Source of the DNA: DASWJS01 sp036397035
Lineage (GTDB): Bacteria; Actinomycetota; AC-67
Direction of reading: 5' to 3'
DNA length: 44,981 nucleotides
Assembly: GCA_036397035.1 (NCBI GenBank)
Contig: DASWJS010000030.1
Location: forward strand, 1 to 44,981
The position numbers and the translations under genes were made by a program. Shown here piece after piece: positions 30,613 through 38,082 of the stretch. The first letter of the stretch is position 1, and each line of letters opens with the position of its first letter. Below the pieces are notes generated by a model. The model saw nothing but the letters and a program-made list of their open reading frames with translations. It was not told the origin of the DNA and made no database searches.

Positions 30613-33303
30613 ATGACCATCATCGACGGCTTCTCCTGGCAGGTGCCCGACGTCGATCCCGACGAGACCACGGACTGGCTGGAGGCGTTCGACGGGGTCC
30701 TCGAGGCCCGCGGGAAGCCCCGCGCGCGGTACCTGCTGATCCGGCTGCTGGCGCGCGCGCGCGAGCAGCAGGTCGGCTTCCCCGCGTCGGTCTCGACGCA
30801 CTACGTCAACACGATCCCGGCCGAAGCCGAGCCCGAGTTCCCCGGCGACGAGTTCATGGAGCGGCGCATCCGCGCGTTCATCCGTTGGAACGCCGCCGTG
30901 ATGGTCGTTCGCGCGAACGTCATGAGCGAGGGGATCGGCGGCCACCTCGCGACCTACGCCTCGAGCGCGAGCCTGTACGAGGTCGGCTTCAACCACTTCT
31001 TCCGCGCGTCCACCGACAGCCACCCGGGCGACCTCGTCTACTACCAGGGCCACGCGGCGCCGGGGATCTACGCGCGCGCCTACCTCGAAGGCCGCCTGAG
31101 CGCCGAGCAGCTCGACAACTTCCGCCGCGAGATCGGCGGCAACGGCCTGTCCTCCTACCCGCACCCGCGTTTGATGCCGGACTTCTGGCAGTTCCCGACC
31201 GTGTCGATGGGCCTCGGTCCGATCACCGCGATCTATCAAGCGCGGTTCAACCGCTACCTGCGCAACCGCGGGCTCGTCGATGAGAAGGACGCCAAAGTGT
31301 GGTGCTTCCTCGGCGACGGCGAATGCGACGAGCCCGAGACGCTCGGCGCGCTCACCCTGGCCGCGCGCGAGGGGCTCGACAACCTCGTCTTCGTCGTGAA
31401 CTGCAACCTGCAGCGGCTCGACGGCCCGGTGCGCGGCAACGGCAAGATCATCCAAGAGCTGGAGGCGGTCTTCCGCGGCGCCGGCTGGAACGCGATCAAG
31501 GTCATCTGGGGACGCAAGTGGGACGAGCTGCTCGCCCAGGACGCCGAAGGCGTGCTGGTGAACAAGATGGACTCCACCGTCGACGGCGAGTTCCAGAAGT
31601 ACGCGACCGAGTCCGGCGCCTACATTCGCGAGCACTTCTTCGGGCCCGACCCGCGTTTGGGCGAGATGGTGGCGCACCTGTCCGACGAGGAGCTGCGCAT
31701 GCTCCCGCGCGGGGGCCACGACTACACCAAGCTCTACGCCGCCTACCGCGCCGCCGCCGAGAGTCAGGGCGCCCCCACGGTGATCCTGGCCAAGACCATC
31801 AAGGGCTGGACGCTCGGGCCCGACATCGAGGCGCGCAACGTCACCCACCAGATCAAGAAGATGACGGCCGCGCAGCTTTCCGAGCTGCGCGACCGGCTCC
31901 ACCTGCACGAGGAGATCCCCGAGGAATCGCTCGCCGAGCCGATGCCCCCGTACTACCGCCCGGCCGACGGCTCGCCGGCGTCGGAGTACCTCTTCGAACG
32001 CCGCCGCGCGCTCGGCGGGTTCGTGCCGGCCCGGGGCCGCACCTGGGTGTCGCCCGGCCTGCCGGCCGACGGCATCTTCGCCGAGTTCTACGAGGGCTCT
32101 GCGAAGCAAGAGGTCTCGACGACGATGGCGTTCACGCGCATGCTGCGAAACCTCATGCGCGACGAGACGGTCGGCGCGCGCGTCGTGCCGATCATCCCCG
32201 ACGAGGCTCGCACGTTCGGCATGGACCCGCTGTTCACCGAGTTCCAGATCTACGCGCCGTTCGGCCAGCGTTACGAGCCCGTCGACGCCTCGATGCTGCT
32301 GTCGTACAAGGAGTCCACGACCGGCCGGATCCTCGAGGAGGGCATCACCGAGGCGGGGTCGATGTCGACGTTCCAAGCGGCGGGAACCGCGTACGCGACC
32401 TGGGGCGTGCCGGTCGTCCCCTTCTTCATCTTCTATTCGATGTTCGGCATGCAGCGCGTCGGCGACCTCGTGTGGCAGTTCGGCGACACGCGCGGCCGGG
32501 GGTTCCTGATGGGCGCGACGGCGGGCCGCACGACGCTCAACGGCGAGGGGCTCCAGCACCAGGACGGGCACTCGCACGTGCTGGCGTCGACCGTTCCGAG
32601 CCTGCGGGCCTACGACCCCGCGTTCGCATACGAGGTGGCGGCGATCGTCGCCGACGGGATCCGGCGCATGACCGGCGACGACCCCGAGGACGTCTTCTAC
32701 TACCTGACGCTCTACAACGAGAACTACGCGATGCCGCCGATGCCCGACGGCGCCCTCGACGGAATCGTGCGGGGGCTGTACCGGTTTGCCGGCGCTCCCG
32801 ACGGCGGCAGGGAGGCGTCGATCGTCTTCAGCGGCACCGCCTGGCGGGCGGCGTCGGAAGCGCAGCAGATCCTTGCCGAGCGGTACGACGTCGCGGCCGA
32901 CCTGTGGAGCGCCACTTCCTACAAGGCGCTGCGCGAGGACGCGCTGTCGGCCGAGCGGTGGAGCCGGCTGCACCCCGACGAGGCGCCGCGGGTTCCCTAC
33001 GTCGCGGAGGCGCTGGGCGAGCGGACCGGTCCGGTCGTCGCCGTGACCGACCAGATGAAGGCGGTGCCGGACATGGTCGGCCGGTGGATGCCGGGCCCGT
33101 ACGTGTCGCTGGGGACCGACGGGTACGGGCGCAGCGACACCCGCGCGCGCCTTCGCCGGCACTTCGAGGTCGACGCGGGACACATCGTCGCGTCGGTCCT
33201 GTGGGCCCTGACCCGAAGCGGCGACGCCAAGCCCGACGAAGTAGCCCGGGCGATCGAGGACTTCGAGCTGGATCCCGACGCGATCGACCCGCGGACGGCG
33301 TAG
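30613..33303 (+). CDS. aceE: Pyruvate dehydrogenase E1, homodimeric type
   Basis: An 896-aa thiamin-diphosphate enzyme, E1 of the pyruvate dehydrogenase complex, that decarboxylates pyruvate and acetylates the lipoyl E2. N-terminus ETTDWLEAFDGVLEARGKPR and STHYVNTIP are AceE hallmarks. The TPP/Mg site is GDGECDEPETLGALTLA (Asp235) to FVVNCNLQRLDGPVRGNGK. The middle domain has ARTFGMDPLF and YKESTTGRILEEGITEAGS; the C-terminal domain has SATSYKALREDALSAERW. ATG 30613 is preferred over ATG 30604, since the latter lies within the TACCAT -10 hexamer. A permease gene starts 3 nt after the stop. No E2 or lipoamide dehydrogenase gene is in the window, as usual for scattered actinobacterial loci. Confidence 0.97.
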   Translation: MTIIDGFSWQVPDVDPDETTDWLEAFDGVLEARGKPRARYLLIRLLARAREQQVGFPASVSTHYVNTIPAEAEPEFPGDEFMERRIRAFIRWNAAVMVVRANVMSEGIGGHLATYASSASLYEVGFNHFFRASTDSHPGDLVYYQGHAAPGIYARAYLEGRLSAEQLDNFRREIGGNGLSSYPHPRLMPDFWQFPTVSMGLGPITAIYQARFNRYLRNRGLVDEKDAKVWCFLGDGECDEPETLGALTLAAREGLDNLVFVVNCNLQRLDGPVRGNGKIIQELEAVFRGAGWNAIKVIWGRKWDELLAQDAEGVLVNKMDSTVDGEFQKYATESGAYIREHFFGPDPRLGEMVAHLSDEELRMLPRGGHDYTKLYAAYRAAAESQGAPTVILAKTIKGWTLGPDIEARNVTHQIKKMTAAQLSELRDRLHLHEEIPEESLAEPMPPYYRPADGSPASEYLFERRRALGGFVPARGRTWVSPGLPADGIFAEFYEGSAKQEVSTTMAFTRMLRNLMRDETVGARVVPIIPDEARTFGMDPLFTEFQIYAPFGQRYEPVDASMLLSYKESTTGRILEEGITEAGSMSTFQAAGTAYATWGVPVVPFFIFYSMFGMQRVGDLVWQFGDTRGRGFLMGATAGRTTLNGEGLQHQDGHSHVLASTVPSLRAYDPAFAYEVAAIVADGIRRMTGDDPEDVFYYLTLYNENYAMPPMPDGALDGIVRGLYRFAGAPDGGREASIVFSGTAWRAASEAQQILAERYDVAADLWSATSYKALREDALSAERWSRLHPDEAPRVPYVAEALGERTGPVVAVTDQMKAVPDMVGRWMPGPYVSLGTDGYGRSDTRARLRRHFEVDAGHIVASVLWALTRSGDAKPDEVARAIEDFELDPDAIDPRTA

Positions 33304-33306
33304 CGG

Positions 33307-34041
33307 GTGCTCGGGCTGGGTCCGGGCGAGCTGGCGCTCGCCGGCGTGCTCGTCGCGGTGGGCTCGCTGGTGCAGGGAACGATCGGCTTCGGCTTCGCGC
33401 TGGTGACGGTGCCGTACCTCGCGCTCGTAGCGCCCGAAGCGGTCCCGGCGTCGCTGCTGCTGCTCGGCGTGCCGCTCAACGTTTGGGTGGCGGCGCGCGA
33501 CCTCGCCCACGTCCACCGCGACGGCGTGGCGGAGATGGGCGCCGGGCTGCTCGCCGGCTCGGCGGCGGGGGTCGTCGTCTTGAGGGTCGTCGACGCCGAT
33601 GCGCTGACCGTCGCCTTCGGCGCCGCCGTCCTCGCCGGGGTGATCGCGAGCGCGCTTCACCCCGGCGCACGGTTCGGGCGGGCGGCGCGCGTCGCGGGCG
33701 GGATCGCCTCCGGGGTGGTGAATACCGTCGCCGCAACCGGTGGCCCGATGATCGCATTGCTCTACCAGCGCCGTCGCGGCGAGGAGGTGCGCTCGACGCT
33801 GGCGGCAACCTTCCTGATCGGGATCGGATTCTCGATCGCGGGCCTCGCGGTGGCGGGCCGGATCGGGGTCTCGCACGTCCGCGTGGCGCTTGCGCTCGTC
33901 CCCGCGATGGCCGCCGGCGTCGCGCTCAGCCGCGCGTCGGCGCGGCTTCTGGACCGCGGCTGGCTCCGCCCGGCCGTGCTGCTCTTCGCCGCCGCCTCCG
34001 GCGTGGCGACGATCCTGCGAGGGATTCTTCGAGCCGGGTGA
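33307..34041 (+). CDS. TSUP-family (TauE/SafE) membrane permease
   Basis: A 244-aa integral membrane protein with about seven to eight hydrophobic segments. The TSUP signature near the N-terminus is GSLVQGTIGFGFALVTVPYL, and the second half repeats it in GGIASGVVNTVAATGGPMIALLY, giving the family's internal duplication. Members export sulfite, sulfoacetate or other small organic anions; the substrate here is unknown. GTG 33307 lies 3 nt after the aceE stop, so it is read from the aceE transcript. The link to pyruvate metabolism is only positional. Confidence 0.85.
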   Translation: MLGLGPGELALAGVLVAVGSLVQGTIGFGFALVTVPYLALVAPEAVPASLLLLGVPLNVWVAARDLAHVHRDGVAEMGAGLLAGSAAGVVVLRVVDADALTVAFGAAVLAGVIASALHPGARFGRAARVAGGIASGVVNTVAATGGPMIALLYQRRRGEEVRSTLAATFLIGIGFSIAGLAVAGRIGVSHVRVALALVPAMAAGVALSRASARLLDRGWLRPAVLLFAAASGVATILRGILRAG

Positions 34042-34120
34042 AAGAAGCCGGGGCCGAGGGTGTCTTGGAAGCAGGAGGATCGCACCCACTCGCAGAAGAG
34101 GTGCGACGGAGGAGGGGTCG

Positions 34121-35608
34121 ATGACGCCACGGGCTGCCGTTGCCGGCGCATTCACCGAACACCGCCGCAAGGTCGAGTCCGTCGCGGCCTCCATCCTGCG
34201 AGACAGCGACGAGGCTCGCGACATCGCCGGGGACACGTTCCTGGCGATGCTCGAAAAGGGTCCGGACAGCTCGAACGACCGGGCGGTGCTCGCGTGGCTG
34301 CTCACCAGCGCCCGCAACAAGGCCAAGAACAGGGCGCGAGACCTCTCCCGAGCGGCCAGGCGCGCGGTGCACGCCGTGCCGGAGGAGTGCGCCGAGGATC
34401 CCGGCGTCGGGCGATCCGACGCGGCCGCGCTGGTCGTCGACGCGTCGATGCGGCTGAACGAGCGTGACCGGCGCGCGTTGTGGCTCCGCCACGTCGACGA
34501 GCTTTCGTACGAAGACCTGGCCCGGGCGTTGCGCGTCGGCGTGTCGCAGGCGCACGTCATCGTTCACCGTGCGACGAAGCGGCTGCGCCGCGAGACCGTC
34601 GCACTCATCGCGGAACGTCACGGCATCGACCAGGAGTGCGCGCGCGAGCTGATTGCCCGGCCGGGCGCAACGACGCACAGCGCGTGCCGTCCGTGCACGA
34701 TCGTCCTGGACGAGGTCGCGGCGCTCACGGCGAGCGGCTTGCTTCCCGCCGGAGCGCTGCCGCTCGCGCATCGCGTCGCGCAACGATTCCTCACCGGGCC
34801 GGCGCACGCGCTCCTGGCCGCCAACTCCGAACGGATCGGTTCGATGCTGGCGGTGCTCGCGCTGTCCGCGAGCGTCGTCGCGGCGGGAGACGGCCCGGCG
34901 CTTAGTCCCTCGTCGCAGGAGCCTCCGGTCGCGGCCGCGCTCGGCGCCGCGGTCGATCGCACGATGGGCGCGGACGCGGTGGGCGACCGCTCGGTCGTCG
35001 AGGCCGGCGCGCTCGGCGGCGGCGAGGGCGTCTGGACCGACCCGAAGCACATCGACCCCGCGCCCCTCACGCCCGGCCCGCTCAGCGTGCCCTTGATCGG
35101 CGCCCTCCATTTGAAGGACCCGCTCGACAAGGGGCAGGCGCGCGGGACCGACATCCGCTCGTTCACGGTCTCCGGCATCCGGCGCGGCGGCGCGCTCGCC
35201 GGCCTTCGATTCGAAATCGGGCTCTTCGACGGCCCGGACGAGGAGGTCGACTACAACCTCGAGTGGGCCTACGGCGACCGGTGCGCGATCACGATCACCG
35301 GCCGGATGTGGAACCAGGCATGGGCGAGCGGCACGTGCTTCGACTCCGTCGGCGCCGGCGAGGTCGGGGTCGTCGACGTCGGGGGCGGCTCGGACGCCTG
35401 GCGGGTCGGCACCGACGTTGGTGTCGAGGCCATCGCCTTCGAAGTCCTGTTCGAAGACGTTCCGCGACGTCATCGGGACGGCTTGCGGCCCGGCGTGCGG
35501 CTGACAGGCCTCTGGGCGGAGGCGGTGGCGGCCGACGGCGCCGGCTTCGACGTCGACGATCGCGTTCCCGACGAAGGCGGCGCCACCTACCGGGTCGAGA
35601 GAAGCTAG
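34121..35608 (+). CDS. ECF-type sigma factor fused to zinc-binding, membrane and extracellular domains
   Basis: A 495-aa single polypeptide. Residues 15-75 are sigma region 2 (ASILRDSDEARDIAGDTFLA...AWLLTSARNKAKN). Residues 110-158 are region 4 with its helix-turn-helix (LSYEDLARALRVGVSQAHV then HRATKRLRRE). A Cys/His cluster HSACRPC (His186, Cys189, Cys192) resembles the zinc motif of anti-sigma (ZAS) domains. A hydrophobic stretch at 239-255 (IGSMLAVLALSASVVAA) would be a single membrane helix. The remaining about 240 residues are Asp/Gly-rich and beta-like (GLRFEIGLFDGPDEEVDYNL) and would lie outside the cell. ATG 34121 has a perfect ribosome site (GGAGGAGGGG). It may be a self-contained sensor whose sigma part is tethered to the membrane and freed by proteolysis (inference). 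Confidence 0.8.
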   Translation: MTPRAAVAGAFTEHRRKVESVAASILRDSDEARDIAGDTFLAMLEKGPDSSNDRAVLAWLLTSARNKAKNRARDLSRAARRAVHAVPEECAEDPGVGRSDAAALVVDASMRLNERDRRALWLRHVDELSYEDLARALRVGVSQAHVIVHRATKRLRRETVALIAERHGIDQECARELIARPGATTHSACRPCTIVLDEVAALTASGLLPAGALPLAHRVAQRFLTGPAHALLAANSERIGSMLAVLALSASVVAAGDGPALSPSSQEPPVAAALGAAVDRTMGADAVGDRSVVEAGALGGGEGVWTDPKHIDPAPLTPGPLSVPLIGALHLKDPLDKGQARGTDIRSFTVSGIRRGGALAGLRFEIGLFDGPDEEVDYNLEWAYGDRCAITITGRMWNQAWASGTCFDSVGAGEVGVVDVGGGSDAWRVGTDVGVEAIAFEVLFEDVPRRHRDGLRPGVRLTGLWAEAVAADGAGFDVDDRVPDEGGATYRVERS

Positions 35609-35715
35609 AACCGCGCGTGCAAGGAACCGCGGACGCGGGTGTCTTTCTCCCACAGGCAGCGATGCCTGAGGCGGCGCCGTCGACAGGACCCTCGGTGTCC
35701 GCCGACCTTCATCCG

Positions 35716-35741
35716 GGCCCCGGCCGCTGGCGGCCGGGGCC
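35716..35741 (+). terminator. Strong GC hairpin after the sigma-fusion gene
   Basis: GGCCCCGGCCG / loop CTGG / CGGCCGGGGCC, a perfect 11-bp stem. There is no T-run, so it would be a T-less terminator or a stabilising hairpin. The rest of 35609-35750 holds nothing else I recognise. Confidence 0.5.
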
Positions 35742-35765
35742 TCCTCCGTGCATCCTGAGCCGTCC

Positions 35766-36809
35766 ATGACGACCGAGGACGCCGTCCCGTCCGGCGCGCT
35801 CGCCGGCTACCTGGCGCGCGAGCACCCCGACCTGTCCGGCCCGTTCGCCGTCGAGCGGCTCGGCGAAGGGCAGTCGTGCCTGACGTTCATGGTCCGGGGC
35901 GAGGAAGGCTGGCGGGCAGTCCTGCGCCGGCCACCGCGCGGCGACCTCCCTCCTTCCGCCTTCGACGTCACGCGCGAGTTCCGTGTGATGAGCGCGCTGC
36001 GCGAGCACGGCGCCGCCGTCCCGGTGCCTCGCACGCTCTCGCTGTGCGCCGATCCCGAGGTGCTCGGCGCGCCGTTCTACTTGATGGATCCCGTGGACGG
36101 GCACGTGGTCCGCACCGAGTTGCCGAAGGAGCTTTCCTCGACCGAGGAGCGCGCGCGGATGGGGCACGAGCTGAGCCGGACGCTCGTCGCGCTGCACGAG
36201 GTGGACCCGGTGGCGGCCGGGCTCGAGACCTTCGGCAAGCCCGACGGCTACCTCGCGCGGCAGCTCCGGCGAATGGGCCAGCTCTGGGAGCTGGCGCGGT
36301 TTCGCGAGATCCCCGAGATCGAGGCGGTGGGGGCCTGGCTCGGCGAGAACGTTCCGGTCGCGCAACGCGCGAGCATCGTGCACGGCGACTACAAGCTCGA
36401 CAACGTGATCTTCGCGCCGGAAGCGCCGGCGCGGCTCATCGCGGTGGTCGACTGGGAGATGTCGACGCTGGGGGACCCGCTCGCCGACCTCGGCTGGCTG
36501 CTCTATTTCTGGTTCGACCCCGGCGACGAGCGGTTCGGCCTGTCGGTCGCGACCGTCACCGACCAGGAGGGCTTCCCGCGACGGCGGGACTTACTGGAGC
36601 GCTACGCCGCCGAGACCGGCGCCGACGTGTCGAGCATCCTGTGGTACGTCGCGCTCGCCGGGTGGAAGATCGCGATCATCATGGAGGGCTCCTACCGGCG
36701 GTTCCTCGGCGGCGTGACCGACCACCCGCAGTTCACGATGCTCGAAGAGGGTGTGAAGGTGCTCGCGCGACGCAGCGCGCTGGCGATGAAGGGCGACTTC
36801 GGGCTCTAG
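35766..36809 (+). CDS. APH-like phosphotransferase family protein
   Basis: A 347-aa kinase-fold protein resembling the N-terminal half of ACAD10/11 and aminoglycoside phosphotransferases. RLGEGQSCLTFMVRG is the nucleotide loop. The catalytic VHGDYKLDNVIF has HGD at 206-208 and Asn213, and VVDWEMSTLGDPLADLGWLL contains the metal-binding Asp229. In this subgroup the substrate is often a hydroxyacyl-CoA or small alcohol rather than an antibiotic. ATG 35766 is preceded by CATCCT at 35751-35756, a weak -10 candidate 9 nt upstream. Codon 276 is TTA (36591-36593), rare here. It is convergent with the Fpg/Nei gene, the two stops 6 nt apart. Confidence 0.85.
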   Translation: MTTEDAVPSGALAGYLAREHPDLSGPFAVERLGEGQSCLTFMVRGEEGWRAVLRRPPRGDLPPSAFDVTREFRVMSALREHGAAVPVPRTLSLCADPEVLGAPFYLMDPVDGHVVRTELPKELSSTEERARMGHELSRTLVALHEVDPVAAGLETFGKPDGYLARQLRRMGQLWELARFREIPEIEAVGAWLGENVPVAQRASIVHGDYKLDNVIFAPEAPARLIAVVDWEMSTLGDPLADLGWLLYFWFDPGDERFGLSVATVTDQEGFPRRRDLLERYAAETGADVSSILWYVALAGWKIAIIMEGSYRRFLGGVTDHPQFTMLEEGVKVLARRSALAMKGDFGL

Positions 36810-36815
36810 AGCGCG

Positions 36816-37649
36816 CTACTTGATCAGCCGTGACATCCGGCGGTCGGCGAGGATCGTGCCGCCCGTCTGGCACGAGGGACAGTAGGTCACCTCGCGCGAC
36901 TCGAAGGAGATCCTGCGCAGGTCCTCGCCGCAGGCCGGGCACGGTTCCCCGGCGTGTCCGTGCACGGTGAAGTGGTCGCTGAGCTTCGGGGGCAGCCCGC
37001 CCGAGCGCGTGCGCTCCTTCGCGAGCGCCTCGTCCAGCACCTGTGCGACGGTGCCGAACAGCGCCCGCCGCGCCGTTGCGTCCAGCGAGGCGAGCGTCGC
37101 GTAGGGGGACAGCCGCGCGCGGTGCAGGACGTCGTCGGCGTAGCCCCGGCCGATGCCGGCCACCGTTCGCTGGTCGCGCAAGAACGTGTGGAGGTGCCGC
37201 CGGTCCTGAGCGCCGAGCAGGAGGTCCCGGAACTCGTCGGAAGAAGGTTCCGGGCCGAGCCGCGCGAGCGGCCCGTCGTCGCCCGCGGCGAGCACCCACC
37301 AGCCCGCCTTGCGCTCGGTCCCGAACTCCCTGACGAGCCACCCCGGCCGGCCGGGGAAGACGAACCGCACGACGCCTTGCTTCGGCCGCGTTGCCTTCGC
37401 GGACGGCTCGACGATCACGCGGCCGCCTTGCGAAAGGTGGACGAGCGCCCGTGGACCGCCGAAGCGAAGCACGAGGAACTTGCCGCGCCGGCCGACGCCG
37501 GTCAGCGTCCTGCCGCGAAGGACTTCTGGACCCGGTCGCACCGTCTTGAGCGCCGCGAACTGCAGGGGGATGGCGTCGCGAAGCTCGGCCCCGCCGAACG
37601 CCTCGGTCAATCGCTCCGCGAGCGCCTGCATCTGCGGCAGCTCCGGCAT
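36816..37649 (-). CDS. Fpg/Nei-family DNA glycosylase
   Basis: A 277-aa base-excision repair enzyme that removes oxidised bases and nicks the abasic site. The mature N-terminus PELPQMQALAERL supplies the catalytic Pro and Glu. Lys57 in GRRGKFLVLRF is the conserved strand-loop Lys. The helix-two-turn-helix region has TFLRDQRTVAGIGRGYADDV, and the C-terminal zinc finger has Cys at 237, 240, 257 and 260 (CPAC...CPSC). ATG 37649 is fixed by the need for Pro at position 2 and by a TAGGGT -10 element 7 nt upstream; the GTG at 37658 overlaps that element. It lies 55 nt downstream of a two-component pair on the same strand but probably has its own promoter. Confidence 0.92.
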   Translation of the reverse strand: MPELPQMQALAERLTEAFGGAELRDAIPLQFAALKTVRPGPEVLRGRTLTGVGRRGKFLVLRFGGPRALVHLSQGGRVIVEPSAKATRPKQGVVRFVFPGRPGWLVREFGTERKAGWWVLAAGDDGPLARLGPEPSSDEFRDLLLGAQDRRHLHTFLRDQRTVAGIGRGYADDVLHRARLSPYATLASLDATARRALFGTVAQVLDEALAKERTRSGGLPPKLSDHFTVHGHAGEPCPACGEDLRRISFESREVTYCPSCQTGGTILADRRMSRLIK

Positions 37650-37656
37650 CGCCGGC

Positions 37657-37662
37657 ACCCTA
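37657..37662 (-). promoter_or_regulatory. -10 element for the Fpg/Nei gene
   Basis: On the minus strand TAGGGT is followed by 7 nt and ATG 37649; a leaderless start. Confidence 0.45.
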
Positions 37663-37704
37663 ACGCGGGCGACCGGCGAGGCTCTGTTCGCTGCGAGGCC
37701 GCCC

Positions 37705-38082
37705 TCAGGGACTCAGGTCGCTCGCGAGCCCCAGCAAAGCCCTGGCGGTGGGCAACAGGTCGGGCAGCCGCGACTTCGGGAGGAATGCGTCGATCGCCGG
37801 CTCCATCGACGCTTCGGCCGTGAGGTCGTGCGAGCTGAACAGGAGCACTTTCGCGCCGGGCGCGACCTCCTTCAGCCTCGGCGCGGCCTCCAAGCCGTTG
37901 ACGTCCCCGAGGATGAAGTGGTCCAGGATGATGAGGTCCGGCTGGCCCATACGCGCGCGCATGATCGCCTCGGCGGCCGTCGCGGCGGTCCCGTCCAGCT
38001 CGAACCGGTGATCGGATCGAAGCGTGAACCTGATCAGCTCGGTCATGTCGGGGTCGTCCTCGACGACGGCGAGCACCTTCAT
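37705..38082 (-). CDS. Single-domain response regulator
   Basis: A 125-aa stand-alone receiver (CheY-like) domain. The acidic pocket is in VVEDDPDM (residues 7-13), the phospho-accepting Asp54 in LIILDHFILGD, the switch Ser in LLFSSHD (78-85) and Lys103 in AFLPKSRLP. There is no output domain, so it must act through protein contact or phosphotransfer. The ATG overlaps the kinase stop as ATGA (38079-38082), so it is the kinase's partner. A ribosome site (GGGGGGAAG) lies within the kinase gene. Confidence 0.92.
   Translation of the reverse strand: MKVLAVVEDDPDMTELIRFTLRSDHRFELDGTAATAAEAIMRARMGQPDLIILDHFILGDVNGLEAAPRLKEVAPGAKVLLFSSHDLTAEASMEPAIDAFLPKSRLPDLLPTARALLGLASDLSP

Noticed and set aside
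28525..34560. Minus-strand open frame of 2011 codons spanning nfeD, aceE and beyond
   Set aside because: Only its last 252 codons (slipin) look like a protein. The rest is the antisense of nfeD in another frame and of aceE, the permease and the sigma fusion.
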